DNA of 46,991 nt, taken from assembly GCF_000525975.1 (NCBI RefSeq), contig NZ_AODK01000002.1, positions 1-46,991 of the forward strand, given 5' to 3'. Positions 26,306 to 35,214 of the stretch are shown here, one piece after another. The translations under genes were made by a program, and so were the position numbers. The notes beneath the pieces were generated by a model. That model had not been told where the DNA came from and ran no database searches. It saw nothing but the letters and a program-made list of their open reading frames with translations. The DNA comes from Listeria rocourtiae FSL F6-920 (lineage in GTDB: Bacteria > Bacillota > Bacilli > Lactobacillales > Listeriaceae). Positions within the stretch are counted from its first letter, which is position 1. The number at the start of each line of letters is the position of its first letter.

Positions 26306-26344
26306 ATTTCATTATAGCACTTTTTGACAATATCGTCAAAAAAC

Positions 26345-26610
26345 GTTCTTTCCTATTACTACGATCTAAATGCTTGATAAAAACCACGGTCCCCTTCTCC
26401 ATACTAATCACAGGACTCAACAAGCAAGGCCTGATACTTTTGTAGCCGCGGTAAATAATCGTGTTGTACTTGTTTTTGTTGTTTGATCCACATCCGCTTC
26501 TCTTGTTTTAAAGCTTTTTCTTCGATACCAGCCGCTAACTCATCTTAGTATGTTTTTCGGATAGGACGTGAATCTTGCTTATAATCGAGCACTTCTCGCC
26601 ACTTTATTTG
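26345..26610 (-). pseudogene. Decayed ORF, possibly a transposase remnant
   Basis: One minus-strand frame reads KWREVLDYKQDSRPIRKTY, a stop, DELAAGIEEKALKQEKRMW through DYLPRLQKYQALLVESCD, a stop, and then several more stops. The composition (K, Q, E, R rich, with a P-R-x-x-K-Y step) resembles the central part of IS1182-type transposases, but I am not sure. No terminal inverted repeats or target duplications were found. It is clearly not a working gene. Confidence 0.35.
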
Positions 26611-26636
26611 GCTTATGCCTCAAGCTTATCGATTTC

Positions 26637-28166
26637 TTAATTGCGAATCATGTAATCGAATGCACCAAGAGCCGCAGTGGCACCTGATCCCATCGAAATA
26701 ATGATTTGCTTATAAGCGCTATCTGTACAATCCCCAGCTGCGAATACACCTGGAACACTTGTCTCACCGTGCTTATTAATTAGAATTTCGCCCATTTTGT
26801 TGCGCTCTACAGTACCTTCAAGAAATTCTGTATTCGGAACTAAGCCGATTAAAATGAATACACCTTCTACATCAATATGAACCTCTTCTGCCGTATCACG
26901 ATTCACATAAGTAATGCCATTCACCTTATCTTGCCCTGTAATTTCTTTTGTTTGTACATTTTTTAGTACAGTAACATTCGGCAATGAATACAAACGCTCT
27001 TGCAAAACTTGATCTGCTTTTAATTCAGGCATAAACTCAAGAACAGTCACATGCTTTGTTGTCCCGGCAAGATCAATCGCTGCTTCAATACCAGAGTTCC
27101 CGCCTCCGATAACCGCCACGTTCTTCCCTTCAAAAAGTGGACCATCACAGTGCGGACAATACGCTACACCTTTGTTCTTAAATTCTTGCTCACCTGGAAC
27201 ACCGACATTCCGCCATCTTGCTCCTGTTGAAATAATCGCGGTTTTAGTCGTTAAAACTGCGCCATTTTCAAGTGTTACTTCCACGTTTTCTTTCTTTTCG
27301 ATGCTTTTCGCGCGAACTTGCTTCATCACGTCAACGTTATATTCATGCACATGTTCTTCAATTTGAGCCACAAGTTTTGGACCTTCTGTATACTTCGTCC
27401 CAATGACGTTTTCAATACTTAAAGTCTCTAAAACTTGTCCTCCGAAAGTATCCGCAACAATCCCAGTCCGAACGCCTTTTCTCGCTGCATAAATTGCTGC
27501 ACTAGCACCCGCGGGACCTGCACCGATAACAAGAACATCGAATGGATCTTTATTCTCAAATTCCGAAGCATCTGCTGCCCCAACAATTTTCTCAATGATT
27601 TCATCAATCGTCATTCGGCCACTACCAAACAGTTCGCCATTCACAAAAACGGTTGGAACTGCCATGATATTTCGCGCTTCAATTTCATCCTTGAAGCTCC
27701 CGCCTTCAATCATCGTATGTGAAATATTCGGATTCAGCACACTCATGATGTTAAGCGCTTGTACAACATCAGGGCAATTATGACATGTCAAACTGATATA
27801 TGACTCAAATTGTAGCGACTGGCTGATATTCTTAATCTTGGTAACAACCTTATCATCAATCTTAGGCGCTCGCCCACTCACTTGCAGTAAAGCTAAAATG
27901 AATGATGTAAATTCCTCACCGAGCGGAATACCAGCAAAAATAATACCACAATCTTCATCTTCACGTTCCACACTAAAACTTGGTGTTTTCGCAAGTGAAC
28001 CGTGCTCTAAACGAATTTTTGGTGACATAGCTACAATTTCTTCTACAAACTCAAGTAACTTTTGCGAGCTCTCATCTGTTGCGACACTCACTCTTAGAAC
28101 AATATTTTGTTCAAGCAATTCCAGATAGCCAGCAAGCTGTTCCTTGATTCCTTGATCTAATGCCAT
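26637..28166 (-). CDS. ahpF: Alkyl hydroperoxide reductase subunit F
   Basis: A flavoprotein of 509 residues that passes electrons from NADH to AhpC. The N-terminal thioredoxin-like pair has CHNC (near residue 130). The FAD domain starts VLVIGAGPAGASAAIYAARKG, and the redox centre is CPHC (near residue 340). The NAD-binding GGGNSGIEAAIDLAG follows, and FAAGDCTDSAYKQ closes the FAD site. It starts 2 bases after ahpC and forms one operon with it. Confidence 0.95.
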   Translation of the reverse strand: MALDQGIKEQLAGYLELLEQNIVLRVSVATDESSQKLLEFVEEIVAMSPKIRLEHGSLAKTPSFSVEREDEDCGIIFAGIPLGEEFTSFILALLQVSGRAPKIDDKVVTKIKNISQSLQFESYISLTCHNCPDVVQALNIMSVLNPNISHTMIEGGSFKDEIEARNIMAVPTVFVNGELFGSGRMTIDEIIEKIVGAADASEFENKDPFDVLVIGAGPAGASAAIYAARKGVRTGIVADTFGGQVLETLSIENVIGTKYTEGPKLVAQIEEHVHEYNVDVMKQVRAKSIEKKENVEVTLENGAVLTTKTAIISTGARWRNVGVPGEQEFKNKGVAYCPHCDGPLFEGKNVAVIGGGNSGIEAAIDLAGTTKHVTVLEFMPELKADQVLQERLYSLPNVTVLKNVQTKEITGQDKVNGITYVNRDTAEEVHIDVEGVFILIGLVPNTEFLEGTVERNKMGEILINKHGETSVPGVFAAGDCTDSAYKQIIISMGSGATAALGAFDYMIRN

Positions 28167-28168
28167 TT

Positions 28169-28732
28169 TTAAATCTTACCTACTAAATCTAGGCTTGGCT
28201 TCAGTGTGTCTGCGCCTTCTTTCCATTTTGCAGGACAAACTTCACCTGGATTGTTACGCACGTATTGCGCAGCACGGATTTTATCGACTAGAGTACTAGC
28301 GTCGCGACCAATACCATCCGCATTAATTTCAACTGTTTGAACAACACCGTCTGGATCAAGAATAAAAGTTCCACGATTAGCTAGTCCTTCCACCTCATCT
28401 AAAACGTCAAAAGCACGCGAAATGTTGTGTGACGGATCGCCAATCATAATATATTCAATTTTGCCAATTGCCTCAGACGCATCATGCCATGCTTTATGCG
28501 TGAAATGTGTATCTGTTGAAACGGAATAAACCTCAACACCTAAATCTTGTAGTGTTTTATATTGATCTTGCAAATCTTCTAATTCAGTCGGGCAAACGAA
28601 TGTGAAATCGGCTGGATAAAAGCAAACAACACTCCATTTTCCTTTAAAATTTTCCGATGAAACGTCAATAAAATTACCTTGGTGGAAAGCTTTCGCTGCA
28701 AATTCCTCAATTTCTTTACCGATTAATGACAT
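28169..28732 (-). CDS. ahpC: Alkyl hydroperoxide reductase subunit C (peroxiredoxin)
   Basis: A 2-Cys peroxiredoxin of 187 residues that reduces hydrogen peroxide, organic peroxides and peroxynitrite. The peroxidatic cysteine is in [13 protein letters not shown] (near residue 47) and the resolving cysteine in GEVCPAKW (near residue 166). The ATG at 28732, with AAGGAGG, gives the family length; the longer upstream frame is not needed. Confidence 0.96.
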   Translation of the reverse strand: MSLIGKEIEEFAAKAFHQGNFIDVSSENFKGKWSVVCFYPADFTFVCPTELEDLQDQYKTLQDLGVEVYSVSTDTHFTHKAWHDASEAIGKIEYIMIGDPSHNISRAFDVLDEVEGLANRGTFILDPDGVVQTVEINADGIGRDASTLVDKIRAAQYVRNNPGEVCPAKWKEGADTLKPSLDLVGKI

Positions 28733-28778
28733 TTTATGTACCTCCTTAGATTTATATATGTGAATTACCACACTTAGA

Positions 28779-28807
28779 ATTATCAACTTCTTTTAGACTA
28801 ATGTCAA
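28779..28807 (-). promoter_or_regulatory. ahpCF promoter
   Basis: Minus strand TTGACA (28802-28807), 17 bases, GATAAT (28779-28784). TTGATAATTCTAA over the -10 weakly resembles a PerR box, but the match is poor. Confidence 0.65.
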
Positions 28808-28937
28808 GAGTTAATTGGAATATATCCTATTTTAAAATGAGTATAAATTAATTATTTTGCTTTATTATTGGTGTAAAGCCTTTTGATTATCAATTTAAAT
28901 TATCACTTAAACAACTATTTTATCGTTTACTTATAAA

Positions 28938-28976
28938 ACAAGCAGGAAATCAGAGAAACCCATGAATCCTGCTTTA
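28938..28976 (-). terminator. Terminator after the DUF1398 gene
   Basis: AGCAGGA and TCCTGCT form the stem, with TTGTTTTAT following on the minus strand. Confidence 0.7.
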
Positions 28977-28993
28977 ACTGAGAAATATACATT

Positions 28994-29389
28994 TTATTTT
29001 CCAGTCGGTATCGGTTCCTGCAACAAAACAGCACCTGCGCCATCTCGATATGTTACCACCATTTCAGCTAAATCTGAATGCCAAACCGAAACACCTGCTA
29101 AACCTGCCAACTCACAAAATTGCTCGAAGTCAATTTTTCCCGATTGGGCTTGCTTCACAGCTTCTTTTATTCCAGTTATTGAGGATTCCGAAGCAATATT
29201 TTTGGGCACACCGTTTAATTGTGCTTCAACTGTCGCTCCTTCTTCGTCCCAGAAAACATACATCCCCGTTTTCACTAGATAATCGTATTTTACAACGCCA
29301 GCAGCTTTAAATCCTTGTACAACCTTTGGAAAATCACCAGCATTTTCTTCACTTGTCGCAACTTGCATAATCTTTTTCTGCGTCAGCAA
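28994..29389 (-). CDS. DUF1398-family protein
   Basis: A cytoplasmic protein of 131 residues matching the DUF1398 pattern: an N-terminal helix pair, then GVVKYDYLVKTGMYVFWDEEG, and ending AGVSVWHSDLAEMVVTYRDGAG. Family members are widespread and uncharacterised, sometimes labelled phage envelope protein without good reason. It starts 12 bases after the stop of the DHHW gene and could be cotranscribed with it. Confidence 0.75.
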   Translation of the reverse strand: MLTQKKIMQVATSEENAGDFPKVVQGFKAAGVVKYDYLVKTGMYVFWDEEGATVEAQLNGVPKNIASESSITGIKEAVKQAQSGKIDFEQFCELAGLAGVSVWHSDLAEMVVTYRDGAGAVLLQEPIPTGK

Positions 29390-29401
29390 GAGCCTCTCCT
29401 C

Positions 29402-30570
29402 CTATTCGAACGTTGTCAGTTGCGGTGTTGCATAGATCGAATTATTATTGAAAAACAACAACGCCTGATTAATATCGTATTTTTTCACGTATGCTTGTAT
29501 ATCTAGATTCTTGTAATAGCGCAAATCCAATACGTGTACATTCGCATAATATGGGGCAATAAACTGGATAAATGCATTCGCATAAGAATCCTTGAAAATT
29601 AGTAGATTCTTCTGCGTCAGCGGGTTTGGTGTCTTGATATGAAGTTCGGGATAATCCGTTCCAATATAGGCCGTATAACGATTCGCGTACACCGCTGGGT
29701 CTGTCAATCGACTCATCACGTATAGTGAATCACGCTTCTCCCTAATAACATCTAACTTATATGGTGCACTCAAATTCTTCTGTTCTGCAACCATTACCTG
29801 ATCCGGCTTAGATACGAGAGAGGACGTTGTTTTCCGAGCATCAGACCCATAAAATGACAAACCTTCCAATTTCCAAATCCAGTCATCCATCGTCAATTGC
29901 TTCACATCAGGATTCATCACCTTTGTGACTTTTTCCGAAGCTAAGAATGCTGCTTTAGCCTGCCAATGGTGATCCGTATAGAAAAACATGTTTTTTTCAT
30001 TCTTATTCTTGTAAAGTACTTTTGAAACATCGATATTTTGCACGTATTGCTTATCAATAAGCGGCATCAAACGCTCGTAGCCTTCACGTCCAAAGCTTGG
30101 ATAATATGTTGGGAATTTTTCCTCAAACACCGTTGACTTATTCGGAACGAGCACCAAGCTTGTCGCAACTCCTTGCTTTTGCAACAACTTCCCAACATTA
30201 TTCACACGCGCCGCAATTTTTGTCTGCATCAGCTTTCGTGTATTGTTCTACTTTTGTCAGTAAATAGCCATCTGGTGCCACGTATACATCTTTATACACA
30301 TCTTGTCCAAGTGCCATTTGATTGACGCGCATATTGAGCTCTGTAAACGCATCACGACGCGGGAACTGATCATTAAAAAAGACATCCCAACTTCGCATAT
30401 ATTGACCGCTTTGTACTGCTTCTGCACTGAATTCAGGCTTCTGTGCTAAATTACGGCTCTCTAGAATTGATACTTGGTTTTTCCCAGCAAACAGATAGAA
30501 GAAAAAAGACTCCGAAAATAAAGAGTAGAAATCCAGCCGATAGTAAAAGATTAAATAGTTTTTTATTCAC
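29402..30570 (-). CDS. DHHW-motif acyltransferase-associated protein (AlgJ-like), two frameshifts
   Basis: A protein of about 388 residues with an N-terminal membrane anchor and an external SGNH-like domain. The family motif YTDHHW is clear in the middle. Such proteins work with an MBOAT membrane protein, here the gene just upstream, to place O-acetyl groups on exported polysaccharide. Starting at GTG 30570 (behind AGGAG), two +1 shifts are needed: one A too many near 30489-30494 and one in a run of five A near 30214-30218. After correction the parts join as FFYLFAGKNQVSILES and KADADKIAARVNNVG. Confidence 0.75.
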
Positions 30571-30588
30571 AGTTATTCTCCTAACGTT

Positions 30589-32014
30589 TTAAAATCTGAA
30601 ATAAATGAATGGGTTGAACGTCGAGCCAACAACGAGCGCTACAGAGTAGATGAATATGAAAGCCATAACAGCAAGTGTTGCAACGTCTTTTGTCACATGA
30701 AGTGCGCGATGACTTTGCATAAACGTTAGTAATTTCTCACTTGCAAAAAAAGTTTTTCACGAGTGGCGTACATGCAATGATTGCAACAATTAAAACAATG
30801 GCATATTCATGTATATAGTACGTTGCGCGTGCATCCCAGAATACACTGGAACCGAACATCGAGCCGAGGTAACTCCAAATATCGCTTACGTTGTCGATTC
30901 GGAATAAGAGCCAACCAAAGATGATGACTATTAAAGCATACACATGTTGTAGCGCTGCCGGAACTTTCAGCAAAGCTTTTCCTAAAAAAGCTTTTTCAAG
31001 CATAATGAACAGCCCATAATAAGCACCCCAAAGCAGGAAATTCCAACTTGCACCGTGCCAAATTCCTGTTGCCAGCCAAACAATCGCCAAATTTCGATAG
31101 ACCTTAATAGGAGAAACACGATTTCCACCTAGTGGAATGTAAAGATAATCTTTAAACCATGTTCCAAGCGAGATATGCCATCTCCGCCAAAATTCTGATA
31201 CTGATTTTGCGATATACGGATAGTTAAAGTTTTCGAGAAACTTAAAGCCGAACATCCGTCCAAGACCAATCGCCATATCGGAATAACCCGAGAAATCAAA
31301 GAAAATTTGAAGCGAATAAAAAACAAGACCAATCCAAGCGGTTCCAACCGACAAACCGCCACCCTGACTTTGAAAAATCTGATCTGCGACAAGCCCGCAG
31401 TTATTTGCGATAAACATCTTCTTCGCCAACCCGATAATAAAGCGCTTTACTCCGCTTGCAAACAAATTGATATCAACTTTTCGATTCTCAATCTGATCAG
31501 CAACCGTCTGATAGCGTACAATAGGGCCCGCCACAAGTTGTGGAAATAATGATATGTATAGCGCAATATTCAGCGGATTCTTCTGTACGCGTCCATCGCC
31601 ACGGTAAACATCCATCACGTAACTTATCCCCTGGAACGTATAGAACGAAATCCCAAGTGGCAATGCAATCGCTGTCCATTCAAAATTCGATCCAAAAAAC
31701 GTCTCTATATTGAATACAACAAAGTTTGCATATTTAAAAATTCCTAAAATCGCTAAATTCCCGATAATCATCAATGTGATAACTAATTTGCCATACTTCC
31801 CTTCCCTCTTCGCCTTGTCCGCAAGCAGTCCGAACACATAGTTGAGTAAAATAGAAAGTAACATCACATAGATAAATTTCGGCTCTCCCCACGCATAAAA
31901 AAATAAGCTAGCTAACAATAGCATAATGTTTTTTAATTTCTTAGGCGTGATCAGATAAATAGCTAAAACAAGCGGTAAAAATACAAATAAAAATGTCGTA
32001 GTACTGAATAGCAT
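30589..32014 (-). CDS. MBOAT-family O-acyltransferase (AlgI/DltB-like), 3' frameshift
   Basis: A membrane-bound acyltransferase of about 475 residues with around eleven helices. The catalytic histidine lies in LATGIWHGASWNFLLWG, and the preceding SVSEFWRRWHISLGTWFKDYLYIPLGGNR is the MBOAT signature. As read, it stops early at 30737 after KNFFCK. Removing one base from the run of seven A near 30748-30754 restores ASEKLLTFMQ and a last membrane helix ending FNPFIYFRF at 30589. It shuttles an acetyl group across the membrane for the DHHW partner. The polymer modified is unknown. Confidence 0.88.
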
Positions 32015-32101
32015 GCCCTTTTTCTCCCTTTTCTTGAAGTTTTTGAATTCTGCATATCCTATTCATTTTACTACGACAAGCACCAAAAAACAACACGCAT
32101 T

Positions 32102-32695
32102 TCACATCAAAATCGAGGTTGCACAATATGCGAGTAAGAGTGCCATCACAATGTTCAGTCCTCTCTTATGCTCAACAAATATCCTGCTAAAAATCGAACC
32201 AAACATCGCCCAACAACACGTCCCAGAAAAGCCGACAACCGTCAAAATCAAAATAAAGAGAGAGATTTGCCAAAAACCACTGAAATAAGGCAAAACAAGC
32301 GTTGAAAAAGTTGTCACTCCATATAAAATCACCTTCACGTTTACAAATTGCATTACCATACCTGTAAAGAAACAATTCGGTTCCAAGCGCACTTTTTTTG
32401 GCATTAGAACACTTTGGTTTATCGCGTAAAATCGTCCAAGCTAACCATAAAATATACGCAGCCCCAATTAAACGCATAAATGGCTCGATTGTTGGTATAA
32501 AATCATATAAAGTCGCGCTAAAAATTGCTGAAGCTAACACAATAACAAAAAAGCCGGCCAAAACTCCTAAACAGAACTTAAAACTCTTTTTAAAACCATC
32601 ATTACTCGCATTCGACATCGCCATAATGTTATTTGGCCCTGGCGTATAAGCTGTCAAAAATATATAAGATAAAAAAACGCCGCAATATTAAACAT
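32102..32695 (-). CDS. LysE/RhtB-family amino-acid exporter (two frameshifts)
   Basis: A six-helix exporter of about 195 residues. The start MFNIAAF (ATG 32695 behind GGGAGG) breaks in a run of seven T near 32672-32678. The next part has the family motif TAYTPGPNNIMAMSNASN. A second break occurs in the run of seven A/T near 32393-32399, where removing one base joins KCSNAKK to VRLEPNCFFTGM. The protein is otherwise complete to ATSILM. It is divergent from an XRE-cupin regulator, a frequent pairing for this exporter type. Confidence 0.75.
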
Positions 32696-32746
32696 ATTCT
32701 TTACCTCCCTTTCTCCGGATGATATAATACACAAAAAGGATATTAT

Positions 32747-32781
32747 AACGTTCGTACAGTATACAATACATTACGTGCGTT
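32747..32781. promoter_or_regulatory. Inverted half-sites in the exporter/regulator intergenic region
   Basis: AACGTTCGT (32747-32755) and ACGTGCGTT (32773-32781) form an AACGnnCGT inverted repeat between the divergent genes, a candidate operator for the XRE-cupin regulator. Confidence 0.4.
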
Positions 32782-32811
32782 ATATTGTCAATGTGAAAGA
32801 AGGACAAACTA

Positions 32812-33367
32812 GTGGATAATATTAGTGCTGTAGTCTCAGAAAATTTGAAATTAGCTCGACAAAAAAAAACGCCTCAGCCTCGATGAACTCGCAAAACTAA
32901 CTGGTGTCAGTAAGAGTATGCTTGGACAAATCGAACGCGGAGACGTTAACCCAACGATATCAACTTTATGGAAAATCGCGAATGGTTTAAAAGTTTCTTT
33001 TACAGAATTAGTGACGAAACCAAAAATAGATTATGAAGTAATTGACCGTAAAACTCGTGAACCACTCATTGCCGATGATGGGAAATGTCGTAATTATCCG
33101 ATGTTTACTTTTGATAGCGAACGCCGCTTTGAGACATACTATTTGGAAATTGACCCCGATGGACGTCTTGAATCAACGCCTCATCCAGATGGGACAGAAG
33201 AATTTATTAATGTATTTTCAGGGGAACTTGTTATTACGACAAACGGAGAAGAGCTGAGAGCTAAAGATGGTGACTCTATTCGTTTCAAGGCGGATCAAGA
33301 GCATGTATACACGAACGCAAGCGAAGAAATTTGCCGGCTAAGTATGATTATTTACTATCCAATCTAA
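32812..33367 (+). CDS. XRE-cupin transcriptional regulator (frameshifted)
   Basis: A protein of about 184 residues: an N-terminal helix-turn-helix (LSLDELAKLTGVSKSMLGQIERGDVNPTISTLWKIA) and a C-terminal cupin (HPDGTEEFINVFSGELVITTNGEELRAKDGDSIRF). It starts at GTG 32812 with GAAGGA upstream. The frame breaks in a run of nine A at 32861-32869; removing one gives ARQKKRLSLDEL. It probably controls the divergent LysE-type exporter in response to a small ligand bound in the cupin. Confidence 0.82.
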
Positions 33368-33372
33368 GCAGA

Positions 33373-33422
33373 AAAATAGCGTGAAATTCGGTTTTGGTGT
33401 GCACCGAATTCACGCTACTTTT
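33373..33422. terminator. Bidirectional terminator
   Basis: TAGCGTGAAATTCGGT (33377-33392) pairs with ACCGAATTCACGCTA (33403-33417) with one bulge, flanked by A and T runs. It separates the XRE-cupin gene from the end of the ycj-like operon. Confidence 0.85.
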
Positions 33423-34080
33423 ACATTTGAAATACTTTTTGAATCAATGCGAGTGACAATTTGGATGTATCACTCACTAATTCATCCGTTCCGACAAGCC
33501 CAGTTCCAACACCAATCGCTTTCATACCAGCAGATTTAATAGCCTCGACACCAGCCTGTGCATCCTCAATTCCAACGGCATTCGCTGGCTCTACATCGAG
33601 TCCAGCTGCTGCTACAAGAAAAATTTCTGGATCAGGTTTGGAGCGCGTAATTTTCGCAGCATCAGCTAGGTAATCAAAGTTAGCCGTCAAACCAAGCGCT
33701 GAAAGGACCATCGGTGCATTTTTCGAAACTGATGCCAAAGCAATCTTCAGGCCCGCCGAACGAATCGCTTCTAGCAAGGACTCGATTCCCGGTAAAATAT
33801 CCGCGGGAGACAAATCTTTCAATAGCTCCACGTAATGTGCGTTTTTCTTAGCCGCCAACTCTTCTTTTTGCTCCAGTGTGAAGTCATTTTCGCGACCACC
33901 TTTTGCCAGAATCAAATCAAGCGAGTCCATCCGACTAATCCCTTTTAGCGTCTCATTGAATGCTTCATCGATTTCAATATCAACATCAGCCGCTAACTGT
34001 TTCCACGCTAAATAATGAAAATGCGCGCTGTCCGTAATAACACCATCCAAATCAAAAATAACTGCTTCTAACTGTTTCAC
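33421..34080 (-). CDS. pgmB: Beta-phosphoglucomutase (YcjU type)
   Basis: A HAD-family mutase of 219 residues that converts beta-D-glucose 1-phosphate to glucose 6-phosphate. The nucleophile motif is FDLDGVITD, the cap segment GISRMDSLDLILAKGG is typical of the family, and the closing acidic motif is VGIEDAQAGVEAIKSAGM. It is the last gene of the operon and takes the beta-glucose 1-phosphate released by the GH65 phosphorylase. It overlaps the glycerate kinase stop. Confidence 0.93.
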   Translation of the reverse strand: MKQLEAVIFDLDGVITDSAHFHYLAWKQLAADVDIEIDEAFNETLKGISRMDSLDLILAKGGRENDFTLEQKEELAAKKNAHYVELLKDLSPADILPGIESLLEAIRSAGLKIALASVSKNAPMVLSALGLTANFDYLADAAKITRSKPDPEIFLVAAAGLDVEPANAVGIEDAQAGVEAIKSAGMKAIGVGTGLVGTDELVSDTSKLSLALIQKVFQM

Positions 34081-35194
34081 CGTATTCTCCCCTTCAGCAA
34101 GACTGCCACATTACGTGCTGTCCGCTCAATATTTTCACGCGTTTTAGGCAAAATTTCAGCAAGCGTTCCAGCCGTTGCAATCGTTGGGAAAACCGCATCT
34201 ATTTTCGAATAAACCGCTTCAATCCCATCTCCAATGCTACCACAAATGCCAATTACCGTCGTATTTTCAGGAGCACAATTTGCAACACCAATCGGCGCTT
34301 TCCCAAAAATCGTTTGACCGTCCATCCGGCCTTCGCCAACCAGAATAACATCCGCATCTGCGCAAGCTTCCTTCATCTTTAGTTCTCGCAAAACAAGTTC
34401 AATTCCCGCTCAAATTCAGCGCCAGTAAATAACATCAAACCAGCGCCCATTCCGCCACCAGCACCGCTTCCTGGCAACCTACGCACATCCTTCTCAAAAA
34501 TCGAATAAAAACCTTGCATCGCGTTATCAATACTTGGAATTGCGTCTTGTGCCAATCCTTTTTGTGGTCCGAAAATAGCAGCCGCACCATTCTCACCACA
34601 TAGCGGATTTTCCACATCAGCCGCAATCCGAATCACCGTGTCACCAAGACGAGAATCCAAATCCGTCAGCGAAACTGAACTGATTGCGCTTAAGTTGGCA
34701 CCAATCGGAGTTACCGCCTCACCACGCAAATTATAAAAGCGCGCGCCTAGTGCCGAAGCCATACCAATACCGCCGTCATGGGAAGCACTTCCGCCAACTC
34801 CAATTATGATTTCCCGAACTCTCGCGTCAAGCGCATGCCGAATCAATTCACCAACACCCGACGTGCTCACCGCTAAAGGATTACGTTTTTCCAGCGGCAC
34901 CAAATGTAGCCCACACGCCTCCGCCATCTCAATAAACGCCCGTGTCCGATCCGCACTAAACGCCATTTTCGCTGTTACCAATTCGCCAAGTGGTCCCGTT
35001 ACAAATACTTCCTCCATCACACCATCAGACGCATCTGCAAGAATCGCAATCGTTCCTTCTCCGCCATCGCCCACCGGCAAAAGCTGATACTCCGCGTTCG
35101 GAAATACATCTGCGAATCCCACTCGAATCGCTTCGGCAACCTCCTGCGCCGTTAAACTTTCCTTATATGAATCTGGGGCAATGACTATTTTCAT
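34077..35194 (-). CDS. glxK: Glycerate kinase (GarK/GlxK family), frameshifted
   Basis: An enzyme of about 372 residues that phosphorylates D-glycerate. The N-terminus MKIVIAPDSYKESLTAQEVAEAI and the motifs GVGGSASHDGGIGMASALG and SGAGGGMGAGL are family hallmarks. The C-terminal part has DVILVGEGRMDGQT. The frame breaks near 34402-34412: one base is missing, and restoring it gives an alanine-glycine step into IELVLRELKMKEA. The ATG at 35194, behind AAGGAAGAG, is chosen. E. coli has no kinase at this place in its ycj cluster; here it would use the glycerate released from glucosylglycerate, which strengthens that substrate assignment. Confidence 0.88.
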
Positions 35195-35214
35195 GAATGC
35201 TCTTCCTTCCAAAT

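Noticed and set aside
28770-28790. PerR box at the ahpC promoter
   Set aside because: Only a partial match to the 15-bp palindrome; not strong enough to list as a site.
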